This document shows positions 42,907-50,097 of a stretch of 64,000 nucleotides of DNA, piece after piece (position 1 is the stretch's first letter; each line of letters starts with the position of its first letter). The DNA is from Gammaproteobacteria bacterium (lineage in GTDB: Bacteria; Pseudomonadota; Gammaproteobacteria; Pseudomonadales; Halieaceae). The stretch lies in contig JANSYN010000004.1 of the NCBI GenBank assembly GCA_024742415.1, forward strand, positions 186,001 through 250,000, in the 5' to 3' direction. Below the pieces are notes generated by a model, which ran no database searches, was not told the origin of the DNA, and saw only the letters and a list, made by a program, of their open reading frames with translations. The translations under genes and the position numbers were made by a program.

Positions 42907-44601
42907 CTAGAAGAAACGGTCCAACTGAAACTCGATGTAGTCATCCTGCTCGAAGAACAGCGTCGGGTCTTCGTCGTCGATATTGAAAAAGGTGCGCGCT
43001 TCAACCGTCAGCGTCCAGGCTTCACCCAGCCGCCTGACTGCCTCAATATTGCCAAAGCTGGAGCCGTTGTCGAGGTCGACGATAACGCCCGCCAACAGGC
43101 GACTGCCGGCGATGTCGTTGCCGGTCAGGCGCAGCCCGGTGAAAAGATCGTTCTGGAAAGTGCTTTGCAGGTTGATGTCGCGCTCGTCGTAGTGGTACTC
43201 CACCAGCCAGCCCAGGTCGGCAGCGCTGCCGCCAATGCCATACTGCGTAAATTCCAGGCCACCGACCGACGCGAAGAAGTCTTCCAGTGTGTTGCGGTTG
43301 TAGATCGCCTCGAGCTTCCATAGCCAGGCGCCTTTGGTGGCCTGCACATCAAGGCTGGTCTGGTCGATCTGCTGGTACAGCGGACGCAGGCTGGAGGGGG
43401 GGGAAGCCCCTGGTGTCAGCGTCGTCCCGAAACCCGTATATGAGGGCACCAGCAGCGGCGCTCGTGAGGTGCCGGTAAAGTGCGCAAGGCCAATGTCCCA
43501 ATCGCCGATGTAATGGCTCCAGCGCAGGGCGAAGTCGATATGTTCCTGTTCATCGCCGGATTCCCACAGTGGGTCGCCGGTATCTACCGCCGGATTGGTC
43601 CGCAGCCTGCCGTCTTCACCGGGAAAGGTGCGTTCGCGGAAGTAGGGCAGAACGTAGAGTTGCCATGTGCCCCAATCACTGAAGTAGTCGAGGTTGAACA
43701 TGGGTTGCCCCAGTTTGTCCTCGGTATCGATGTTCTCCACCAGGTCGGTCTGGTTGATGATGTCTACAAGGTGCTGCGATTCGGTCACGCCCCAGAAAAC
43801 CACGTCTATGCCAGCCTTGATGACCCAGGGGCCAGATTCCAGCCGCCAGTACAGTTCCCTGATATCAGCATGCGTGCGCTCATCATCGACAGCGTCGTAG
43901 CGCATGAAAGGCCGGAAGGCAAAGCGCTGGCGGCCATTGGCCCAATCGATGTAGTACTGCGGCTCAAAGGCCACGCTGATGTCATTGCGGTTTTGTGGGC
44001 GATATGCCGGATCCTGGAAAAACACGCGTGACTGCACACCCAGTGAGCCTGACCATTCACCCGAGGCAGTTGCAACCGGACTGGGCAGGGCGGTGGCGTC
44101 CTGCGGCGTGATCGAGGCGGGGCGCCGCATCTGAGCCGTTGCAGTGGTTGGGGTGCTGGCCTCCACGGTCGGTTGGTCGGCTGTTGCCGGGTTGGACAGG
44201 TCAATCACCAGGCGATTGCCGCGCCCCTGATCCGGCTTCAGCGTGAAACTCCTGGCCGGCGTGGCGCTGCGTAAATCAAAGACAAATCGCAGGCTGTTGT
44301 CGGGTTGTACGCCGGATCGTATGCGCGCAATCGGCGTACCCTGCACTGAAACAGCGTTGTGGGCACGAGCGCCCGTAGTGCCCGGAGGAAAGTCGATGAC
44401 CAGTCGTTCAGGGGAAGACAGTGTAGACAGCTTGTAGGACCCGGGTTGGGCCAGGTCAAACACAACGCGCGTGTGGTCGGGCGTAATGCCAAGGCGCAGG
44501 GTCTTTATCTGCTGTGCTGTCGCAGCCCCGGGCTGGCCCGAAACGCTGTTGCCCAGCAATGCCAGCAGCAGTGGAACGACGATGGCGAATGCCTTTTTCA
44601 C
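42907..44601 (-). CDS. AMIN domain fused to an outer-membrane beta-barrel
   Basis: Of about 564 residues, the signal peptide (FAIVVPLLLALLGNSVSG) is followed by an AMIN-like domain (TLRLGITPDHTRVVFDLAQP, then PERLVIDFPPGTTG and SGVQPDNSLRFVFDL), a Pro/Thr-rich linker, and a region of about 370 residues of alternating strands (SLGVQSRVFFQDPAYR, RFAFRPFMRYDAVDDE, FALRWSHYIGDWDIGLAHF) ending in QLDRFF, the terminal Phe typical of barrels. AMIN usually directs septal or secretin proteins to peptidoglycan. GTG 44601 follows GGGAG; a TTG at 44628 is weaker. It is downstream of the LolA-like and MMPL genes. Confidence 0.75.
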   Translation of the reverse strand: MKKAFAIVVPLLLALLGNSVSGQPGAATAQQIKTLRLGITPDHTRVVFDLAQPGSYKLSTLSSPERLVIDFPPGTTGARAHNAVSVQGTPIARIRSGVQPDNSLRFVFDLRSATPARSFTLKPDQGRGNRLVIDLSNPATADQPTVEASTPTTATAQMRRPASITPQDATALPSPVATASGEWSGSLGVQSRVFFQDPAYRPQNRNDISVAFEPQYYIDWANGRQRFAFRPFMRYDAVDDERTHADIRELYWRLESGPWVIKAGIDVVFWGVTESQHLVDIINQTDLVENIDTEDKLGQPMFNLDYFSDWGTWQLYVLPYFRERTFPGEDGRLRTNPAVDTGDPLWESGDEQEHIDFALRWSHYIGDWDIGLAHFTGTSRAPLLVPSYTGFGTTLTPGASPPSSLRPLYQQIDQTSLDVQATKGAWLWKLEAIYNRNTLEDFFASVGGLEFTQYGIGGSAADLGWLVEYHYDERDINLQSTFQNDLFTGLRLTGNDIAGSRLLAGVIVDLDNGSSFGNIEAVRRLGEAWTLTVEARTFFNIDDEDPTLFFEQDDYIEFQLDRFF

Positions 44602-44661
44602 ACAACTCCCTGCGAATGATGCACGCAACGTGGGCGTGGCTTGTCGTGGCGGCAGGGCATG

Positions 44662-45492
44662 CTAGCGCATCCGCGACAGCGCACCGCGCGTGAAATCCGA
44701 ATCTTGCAGCCCTACCTGGAACTGGTAGTTGTCGAAGCGCAACAGCGTGCTCTTGCCGCTTTGGTGGTTGACCATGAGCATTTCATCTGCGCGCCAGTGG
44801 CGTTGCAAGTACTGTCTGTACCCGTCAAGGGTCATGGTCTTGAGTAAATCGCCCTTGCGATCGTAATAATCCACGCGCTGCAGGCGATACTCCTGCTGGT
44901 CGATCCAGGTGACCTGCCGCGAGTAGCCGGATTTGGGATCGACCGGAATGCGCTCTACGACATAGCAGGGCATTGCGCCGCACTCTTCTTCACGCAGGTA
45001 GGTGTAGCGGTACTTCTCGACCTCTTGTGAGGCAAGATCTTCGAAGGCGAACTCACTGCCCATAAATGGCCCGGACTTATCTGCCGACGAGATGCGCTTG
45101 ACGCGCTTGAGCGCGGGCAGGTAGAGCCATTGGTCGTCGTTGCCAACGCGGTGGGTAAAAGTGAGAATTGCCGTGCCCTTGAGATCGCGTGGCCGATCGA
45201 AAACCATGATGCTTTTGTCGCCGTCATCTGCGACTTCCAGCACCATCTGGCGCATCGATCGCGCCACCTGTTCAGTGGGTGAGAGCGTCAATACCATGGT
45301 CAGGTCGGCCGTGGTGTCGCTGAATCCCACGTCGCGCTGATCTGCCTCGCGGGCGATGTCCAGCCCGCGGAGTTGTTCTGCGCTGAGCGCTTCCTCGGCA
45401 AATGCGCCCGGCGCAGCCAGTGCAAACGCCAGCGCGATCAGTACCCCGAATAACACCGACAGTCGGGTTTGGGCGCCTGGCGAGCGCGCCAA
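44662..45492 (-). CDS. Outer-membrane lipoprotein-sorting (LolA-like) protein
   Basis: The mature region of about 250 residues has a LolA-like incomplete beta-barrel pattern: TTADLTMVLTLSPTEQVARS, DKSIMVFDRPRDLKGTAILTF, DDQWLYLPALKRVKRISSAD, GSEFAFEDL and VTWIDQQEYRLQRVDYYD. This is the PF17131-type periplasmic protein found beside MMPL transporters. A signal peptide (VLFGVLIALAFALAAPGAFA) precedes it. The start is uncertain: the frame is open into the MMPL gene; TTG 45492 is my choice. Confidence 0.75.
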   Translation of the reverse strand: MARSPGAQTRLSVLFGVLIALAFALAAPGAFAEEALSAEQLRGLDIAREADQRDVGFSDTTADLTMVLTLSPTEQVARSMRQMVLEVADDGDKSIMVFDRPRDLKGTAILTFTHRVGNDDQWLYLPALKRVKRISSADKSGPFMGSEFAFEDLASQEVEKYRYTYLREEECGAMPCYVVERIPVDPKSGYSRQVTWIDQQEYRLQRVDYYDRKGDLLKTMTLDGYRQYLQRHWRADEMLMVNHQSGKSTLLRFDNYQFQVGLQDSDFTRGALSRMR

Positions 45493-45577
45493 CGGCAGCA
45501 GGGTGTCCGGCGCAGGGCTGCCAGGGCCAGGCCCATGGCGCAGGTGTGGAGCGCCACGCAGGGAGTGGCGGTTGCAA

Positions 45578-47902
45578 TTACGGGTGATCGGGGTGGGCAC
45601 TCGTCGCCTCCTTGGATGACAGCAGCAGTTTGTCTGCGCGCAGCAATAGGGCGGGCAGGAACAGTAGATCCAGCACAATCGCAATGAGAATGGTCATCGC
45701 AACCAGTAGGCCAGAGGTTGCATTAACAGCGAAATCTGATTGTACAAGGGCCAGAAACCCGGTGGCCAGCACGATTGAAGTGGACACCAGTGCGCGGCCC
45801 ACAGACTCAAAGGTCTCTTTAATCGCCTGCTCCGCGCTCAGCCCCAGTTGCCGGCGCCCGTGCAGGTACTTCACCAGAAAGTGCGTGGTGTCATCAACGA
45901 TGATTCCCAGCGTCAGACTGAAGACTACCGAAGCAGCAATATTCACTTCGCCCACGACAGCGCCCCAGATGCCCAGAGTCACCAGGGCGGGAAACAGGTT
46001 GGGTATGAAACTGACCAGGCCGAAGCGCACGGAACGAAAGGCCAGGATCAGGCAGCTGGAGATCAGCAGCACTGCAACCAGTGAGCCCAGCAGCATGCTC
46101 TTGATATTGCGCAGGCCAACATTGGCGAAGCTGATGGACTGGCCTGCCGCGGCGGTCTGGATGGCTGGCGTATGCGCCTCCATCCAGCGCCAGGAGCGTG
46201 CCTCGAATGCCAGCAGCCCCTGTGATTTCTGGTTCTTTAGCGTGGCGCTGATGCGCAGCGATGATTTGTCGGCACTGACCCTGTGTGTTGCATCCTGCCC
46301 ATAGGGGACTGAGATCTCGTACAGCAGTGTGTACTGCGCAGCCATCTCGCGGCTGTCGGGAAGCCGGTGCCAGGCAGGGTCGTCGTCATGCATGACCTGA
46401 TTGAGTCGCTTCAGTGTGTCTGTGAATGACTCGACGTTGACCACTTCCGGCTGAGCGCGCAGCCACTGCACGAAGCGATCGGTGTCAGCCAGAAAAGCCG
46501 GCTCTGTGATTGCGTCAGCGGAGCCGGCCTGCAGTGAGTAATGCAGCGTTTGCGTGCCGGATAACCGGTTCTCAACCACCTCCAGCGCGCGTGTCAGTGG
46601 TACCGCTTCGGAGAAATACCCTGCGGGGTCGTCGTTCAATTCGATGCGGCCGATGCCGGCAATCGAAAGTATGATCACACCCAGAAAACCCCAAAACAGT
46701 GGAGTTTGGTAACGCACGACGAATCCCGCCAGTGCTGTCATGGGCAGGCCGGTATAGCCTGGCCTGGCAGAAAAAGGCAATAACAGTATGAGCGCGGGAA
46801 GTATCGTCACCGTGACCCACAGGGCCGCCATGACCCCGACGGCGGCGATGACGCCGAGTTCGCGAAAGGGCGGCGACTCGCTCAGCGTCAAGGTAAGGAA
46901 GCCCAGGGCAGTGGTCACGCTGGTCAGCACGACCGGATAGAGTGTGGTGCGCAGGCTGTGCTCCAATGCGGCGCGCTTGCGCGCTCCGGTGCGCAGTCTG
47001 GCAAGAAATGCGCTAAGGACATGAATGCAGTCTGCCACGGCGAGTGTGAGGATGATCGTCGGTGCCGAGACATTGACGCTATTGAGGCTGATGCCCACCC
47101 ACCCCGCAAACCCCATACCCGCACCGACGCTTAGCGCAATAACAATGACCGTGCATAACGCTGCGCTTATCGAGCGCAGCAGAATGGCCAGAACCACCAG
47201 CACCAGGGCGAATAACACAGGCATCAGGCGGGTGCCATCCCGGGCGGTGATGTCCGCCAGGGTTTGTTCTGTCACAGCCCAGCCGGTGAGGTGGACCCGC
47301 GTGTCAGGCAGTGTCAGTTCGAATTGTTCAGCGAGCGCCCGTGCAGCGGTAACGGCCTCATTTATTGCGACGGACTGCTGCTCAGCTGGCAGCAGCAGGT
47401 TGATGTTCACGGCCGCCACACGTGAATCCTCGCTCAGCAGGCGACCGACAAGGCCGGGTTCGTTCTCCGCAATGGTTTTGACGGTAGCGATATCTGCCGC
47501 ATTCAGTTGGTCGGCGTTTTCAACCAGGGGCGCTATCGTAATGTCGTCGCCATCGACGGCCGGGTGCAGAAAGTTGGCCAGCGAATCGACGCGCCTGGCA
47601 TAGGGGATGAGCCAGGCGCTGTTGGTGAGTTGTTCCAGCGCGATCAGGTGCTCGCGGGTGAATACACCGCTACTGGAAGCATCGATAACAATGAGAACAT
47701 TGTCTTCGCGGCCGTAGGTGTCTTTCAGGCGTTGCTCAGCCAGCAGGTGGGGGTCGTCGGGGGCAAAGAAAATATCGATACCGGAGGCAACATCGAGCCG
47801 CGTCCCACCGCTGCAGACGGCGGCCAGCAGCGCCACGCTGGTGAGCATGACGAGAAAGGGGTGACGCAGTATGCGGCCTACCAGATCCATAGTTGATGCC
47901 AT
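45578..47902 (-). CDS. MMPL/RND-family transporter
   Basis: The 774-residue protein has 12 predicted transmembrane helices arranged as two RND halves: an N-terminal helix, a periplasmic domain (TYGREDNVLIVIDASSSGVF), a helix group with APTIILTLAVADCIHVLSAF, then a second loop and a final group with VVFSLTLGIIVDDTTHFLVK. The short loops and lack of a large docking domain put it in the MMPL group, which moves lipids or hydrophobic molecules. With the LolA-like and AMIN/barrel genes it forms a plausible inner-membrane-to-outer-membrane path. It could be reading lipid or N-acyl amino acid cargo, which is inference. Confidence 0.88.
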   Translation of the reverse strand: MASTMDLVGRILRHPFLVMLTSVALLAAVCSGGTRLDVASGIDIFFAPDDPHLLAEQRLKDTYGREDNVLIVIDASSSGVFTREHLIALEQLTNSAWLIPYARRVDSLANFLHPAVDGDDITIAPLVENADQLNAADIATVKTIAENEPGLVGRLLSEDSRVAAVNINLLLPAEQQSVAINEAVTAARALAEQFELTLPDTRVHLTGWAVTEQTLADITARDGTRLMPVLFALVLVVLAILLRSISAALCTVIVIALSVGAGMGFAGWVGISLNSVNVSAPTIILTLAVADCIHVLSAFLARLRTGARKRAALEHSLRTTLYPVVLTSVTTALGFLTLTLSESPPFRELGVIAAVGVMAALWVTVTILPALILLLPFSARPGYTGLPMTALAGFVVRYQTPLFWGFLGVIILSIAGIGRIELNDDPAGYFSEAVPLTRALEVVENRLSGTQTLHYSLQAGSADAITEPAFLADTDRFVQWLRAQPEVVNVESFTDTLKRLNQVMHDDDPAWHRLPDSREMAAQYTLLYEISVPYGQDATHRVSADKSSLRISATLKNQKSQGLLAFEARSWRWMEAHTPAIQTAAAGQSISFANVGLRNIKSMLLGSLVAVLLISSCLILAFRSVRFGLVSFIPNLFPALVTLGIWGAVVGEVNIAASVVFSLTLGIIVDDTTHFLVKYLHGRRQLGLSAEQAIKETFESVGRALVSTSIVLATGFLALVQSDFAVNATSGLLVAMTILIAIVLDLLFLPALLLRADKLLLSSKEATSAHPDHP

Positions 47903-48077
47903 TGCTATGCCGCGTAGAAATACCGTTAGGGCGTGGGTATCAACGCTTGTTATATGTCCAATGTCGGGAATTAGCAGATCGTTGTCAAACCCGACTGTAC
48001 TTTTATGCGCTAGCTATGCGCCAACTCGCGATGGCGCGCGCACGGCGCCTGCGGTCAGCGTGTCCTGTGCACCAAAT

Positions 48078-48095
48078 TGTCGCAAATTTGCGACA
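48078..48095. promoter_or_regulatory. Perfect 18-bp palindrome upstream of the acyltransferase
   Basis: TGTCGCAAATTTGCGACA is perfectly self-complementary, in a plain AT-rich intergenic stretch about 165 bp upstream of the sigma-54 element. GTCGCAAATT recurs at 48144-48153. A dimeric activator site is the simplest reading. Confidence 0.6.
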
Positions 48096-48142
48096 CCACA
48101 AGTAATTGTTTTGTAACGAAAATAGCGTATCACTGGAGAATC

Positions 48143-48162
48143 CGTCGCAAATTAACTACAAA
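48143..48162 (+). promoter_or_regulatory. Candidate PrsR site upstream of the acyltransferase
   Basis: CGTCGCAAATTAACTACAAA shares GTC-N2-AAAT-N4-TACAAA with the inverse of the 39849-39867 element (GTC-N2-AAAT-N3-TACAAA; one base longer spacer). It ends 94 bp upstream of the sigma-54 element, a distance similar to the other two sites. Confidence 0.4.
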
Positions 48163-48256
48163 TTGTGGCCAGGCTGACGCAGTTTTGGCGCTAAAACGCC
48201 AATGGTTCGCTGGCCTTATCACTAACCCCATGAAAAACATCATATTTGGTAATTTT

Positions 48257-48270
48257 GGTGTGCAATTTGC
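48257..48270 (+). promoter_or_regulatory. Sigma-54 promoter of the acyltransferase
   Basis: TTGGTGTGCAATTTGCA has GG-N10-GC spacing and a perfect TTGCA -12 element (9 of 12 consensus positions). The predicted transcription start is near 48282, 27 nt before the ATG at 48309. Confidence 0.7.
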
Positions 48271-48308
48271 AGTCAAAGTACCAAAAGGCTCCCCACGCAG
48301 GGGGTCTG

Positions 48309-48878
48309 ATGGCATCAAGGGGTGTTAAAGGGGTAAGTACTTTGTCTATAGAGTTCACGGTAAGTCGCGAACAGGTACATCTGGAACAATACTATGCGCT
48401 TCGGGAGCGCTGCTTCAGGCGGGAACTGGGCCTGGAGGAGTTTGATGGGTCCGAGGAGGAGCGGGATCGCCAGGGTGACATCCTGGTAGCCCTTTGGGAG
48501 GGCCGCTGCGTGGGGGGAGCGCGCGTGTCCTCCCGCATTTCCCACCCCCGCCAGCTGGAACTGCTGGGCCTGGACAGCGAGTTAGCGTGCATGTGGGAGC
48601 GCTTCGCCATCGAGCCGGGCGTGCGCAGCCTGCAGCTGGTGCATAGATTTTGTGCGAGCCTGGTCCAGTTTTCACGTGACAGCGGGTTCGAGCATGCCAT
48701 GATCCTCAGCTCATTGCGCAATGCGCGCTTTTACCGGCGCTGTCATTCTGCGCTGGGCGTGGATTTTCAGATCCACCGACCGGTACCCCACTGTGCAAGC
48801 GGCGCATTTGCCGGCCTGGAGCACTACCTTTCGGTTGCCAGTTTGCAGGAAGTCCCAGCGCTGCAACTAGCCGTGTAA
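48309..48878 (+). CDS. FeeM-like/GNAT acyltransferase (second copy)
   Basis: The protein of about 189 residues has a GNAT/N-acyl-amino-acid-synthase pattern: VHLEQYYALRERCFRRELG, GDILVALWEGRCVGGARVS, CMWERFAIEPGVRSLQLVHRFC and a C-terminal ARFYRRCHSALGVDFQIHRP. It is shorter than the copy at 33565 and only distantly alike, so it may act on another acyl donor or amine. ATG 48309 has AGGGGG 8 nt upstream and lies just after the sigma-54 start; the frame is open to a GTG at 48246, which would overlap the promoter. Confidence 0.7.
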   Translation: MASRGVKGVSTLSIEFTVSREQVHLEQYYALRERCFRRELGLEEFDGSEEERDRQGDILVALWEGRCVGGARVSSRISHPRQLELLGLDSELACMWERFAIEPGVRSLQLVHRFCASLVQFSRDSGFEHAMILSSLRNARFYRRCHSALGVDFQIHRPVPHCASGAFAGLEHYLSVASLQEVPALQLAV

Positions 48879-48993
48879 TCCGGTGCCAGCAGCAGGCGCG
48901 GTATTATTTGGGTCGTTCCTGTGGCGATTTCAGCAGGCGGCTCAACGTTGAAGGACTTATAATCAGCCGGGTCTGGGTAAACTTGGACTGCTG

Positions 48994-49872
48994 ATGAATA
49001 CAGCCGCCAACACACTTTCCTTTGATCAGCTACATATCGATATCGGGCGCAATGCCAGCGATGATTTCAATCCTTTCCACGATCCGCAGCGCTGGCGTAA
49101 CGTGCGCCGTAATCCTTTCTCAGGCCCTATTGTGCTGGGCTTTCAGTTGGAATGCCTCATTGCGGCTTGCGTGGAACGCTATCGCGACAGCAACGCCGAG
49201 ACTGCGCTCATCGCAGAGCTGGGATTGCGCTACAGCTGCTACGAGTTTCGCTTTGTCAGTGCGGTCCTGCCCGGACAGCGCCTGCGTATCGAGGTGCAGC
49301 CCGGGCAAGTGAAGGAGGGCGCAAGCGGGCAGCTTTCAAACCGCGTGCGGCTGTTTTGCAACGATCAGCTGGCCGTCACCGGCTATAAGCGTGAATCCCG
49401 GGCGCCGCTCTACTTGCAGGAGTTGCATAACACTGCGCCAGCTAACCTGGCGATCGCGCAGGATCGAGACTACCTGCCTGGCAGCGCCTGGTTTTTGAAG
49501 CGCAAATACCTGACGACCAGCAACGCCAAGAACTTCCTTTGCGCTTCGCTGGTAGAGCAGACCCGCTACATTGATGAAATCGCCGAGAAGGTCGATTTCC
49601 CAGAGATGTTCCCCTGCGCGCTGATCTCCAATGCCCTGCTGGAGCGGGCATGGCGTGATGGCCACGACTTTGAGGCGCAACCCATGATCTATCTTGCGCA
49701 CAGGTTGTGCTGCGACCGGGTGGCCGTTGCCGGCATGCGCAGCAATACGGCGCTACACATACTCACGCGTCCCTCGTCGGACGCTGCTGGCTTGACACAG
49801 TTTGATGCATTGGGTGTGCTGGGCGCTGACCAGACCCTGTTTCAGGGCCGAATCGATCTGCAGGCCCTGTAA
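48994..49872 (+). CDS. Hotdog-fold (MaoC/FabZ-like) protein
   Basis: At 292 residues, the first half shows a MaoC-dehydratase-like pattern with NASDDFNPFHDPQRW and NPFSGPIVLGFQLECLIAA (the D-x-N-P-x-H and G-x-x-V-x-G elements). The second half could be a further hotdog domain with YRESRAPLYL-like strands. MaoC-type proteins hydrate enoyl-CoA or act as thioesterases. It lies 115 bp after the acyltransferase on the same strand and may supply or trim its acyl substrate, which is inference. Confidence 0.6.
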   Translation: MNTAANTLSFDQLHIDIGRNASDDFNPFHDPQRWRNVRRNPFSGPIVLGFQLECLIAACVERYRDSNAETALIAELGLRYSCYEFRFVSAVLPGQRLRIEVQPGQVKEGASGQLSNRVRLFCNDQLAVTGYKRESRAPLYLQELHNTAPANLAIAQDRDYLPGSAWFLKRKYLTTSNAKNFLCASLVEQTRYIDEIAEKVDFPEMFPCALISNALLERAWRDGHDFEAQPMIYLAHRLCCDRVAVAGMRSNTALHILTRPSSDAAGLTQFDALGVLGADQTLFQGRIDLQAL

Positions 49873-49950
49873 GCCTGGCACAGGCTAGCGTTGCGGCGTC
49901 CCCTGGCTTTTTGCTGGTCCTGCACAGGGTTGCCGCCGCCTGGCGTGCAC

Positions 49951-49968
49951 TGTCCGTAAATTGTCTGA
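49951..49968 (+). promoter_or_regulatory. Weak activator-site candidate upstream of the second prsT
   Basis: TGTCCGTAAATTGTCTGA retains TGTC and the AAAT core but is closer to its sigma-54 element (29 bp) than the others and only partly alike. I list it as weak. Confidence 0.25.
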
Positions 49969-49997
49969 AAGCGTGCGCTGGCCTTGGTTTTGGGCCT

Positions 49998-50011
49998 GGC
50001 GTGTTTGCTGC
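49998..50011 (+). promoter_or_regulatory. Sigma-54 promoter of the second prsT
   Basis: TGGCGTGTTTGCTGCA has GG-N10-GC spacing and 9 of 12 consensus positions. The predicted transcription start is near 50023, 75 nt before the GTG start. Confidence 0.6.
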
Positions 50012-50097
50012 AACCGGTCAAGTAACGCTAGTATGACGCTGATAATGAATAAATATCGACGCCTGCGGTCGAACCCGGGTGAACGATTGTAAACGGT

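Larger units (their letters stand above)
47903..48308. other. 406-bp divergent intergenic region with regulatory repeats
   Basis: No gene is supported. It holds the 18-bp palindrome at 48078-48095, a related element at 48143-48162 and the sigma-54 element at 48257-48270, and it separates the divergent MMPL and acyltransferase genes. Confidence 0.7.
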
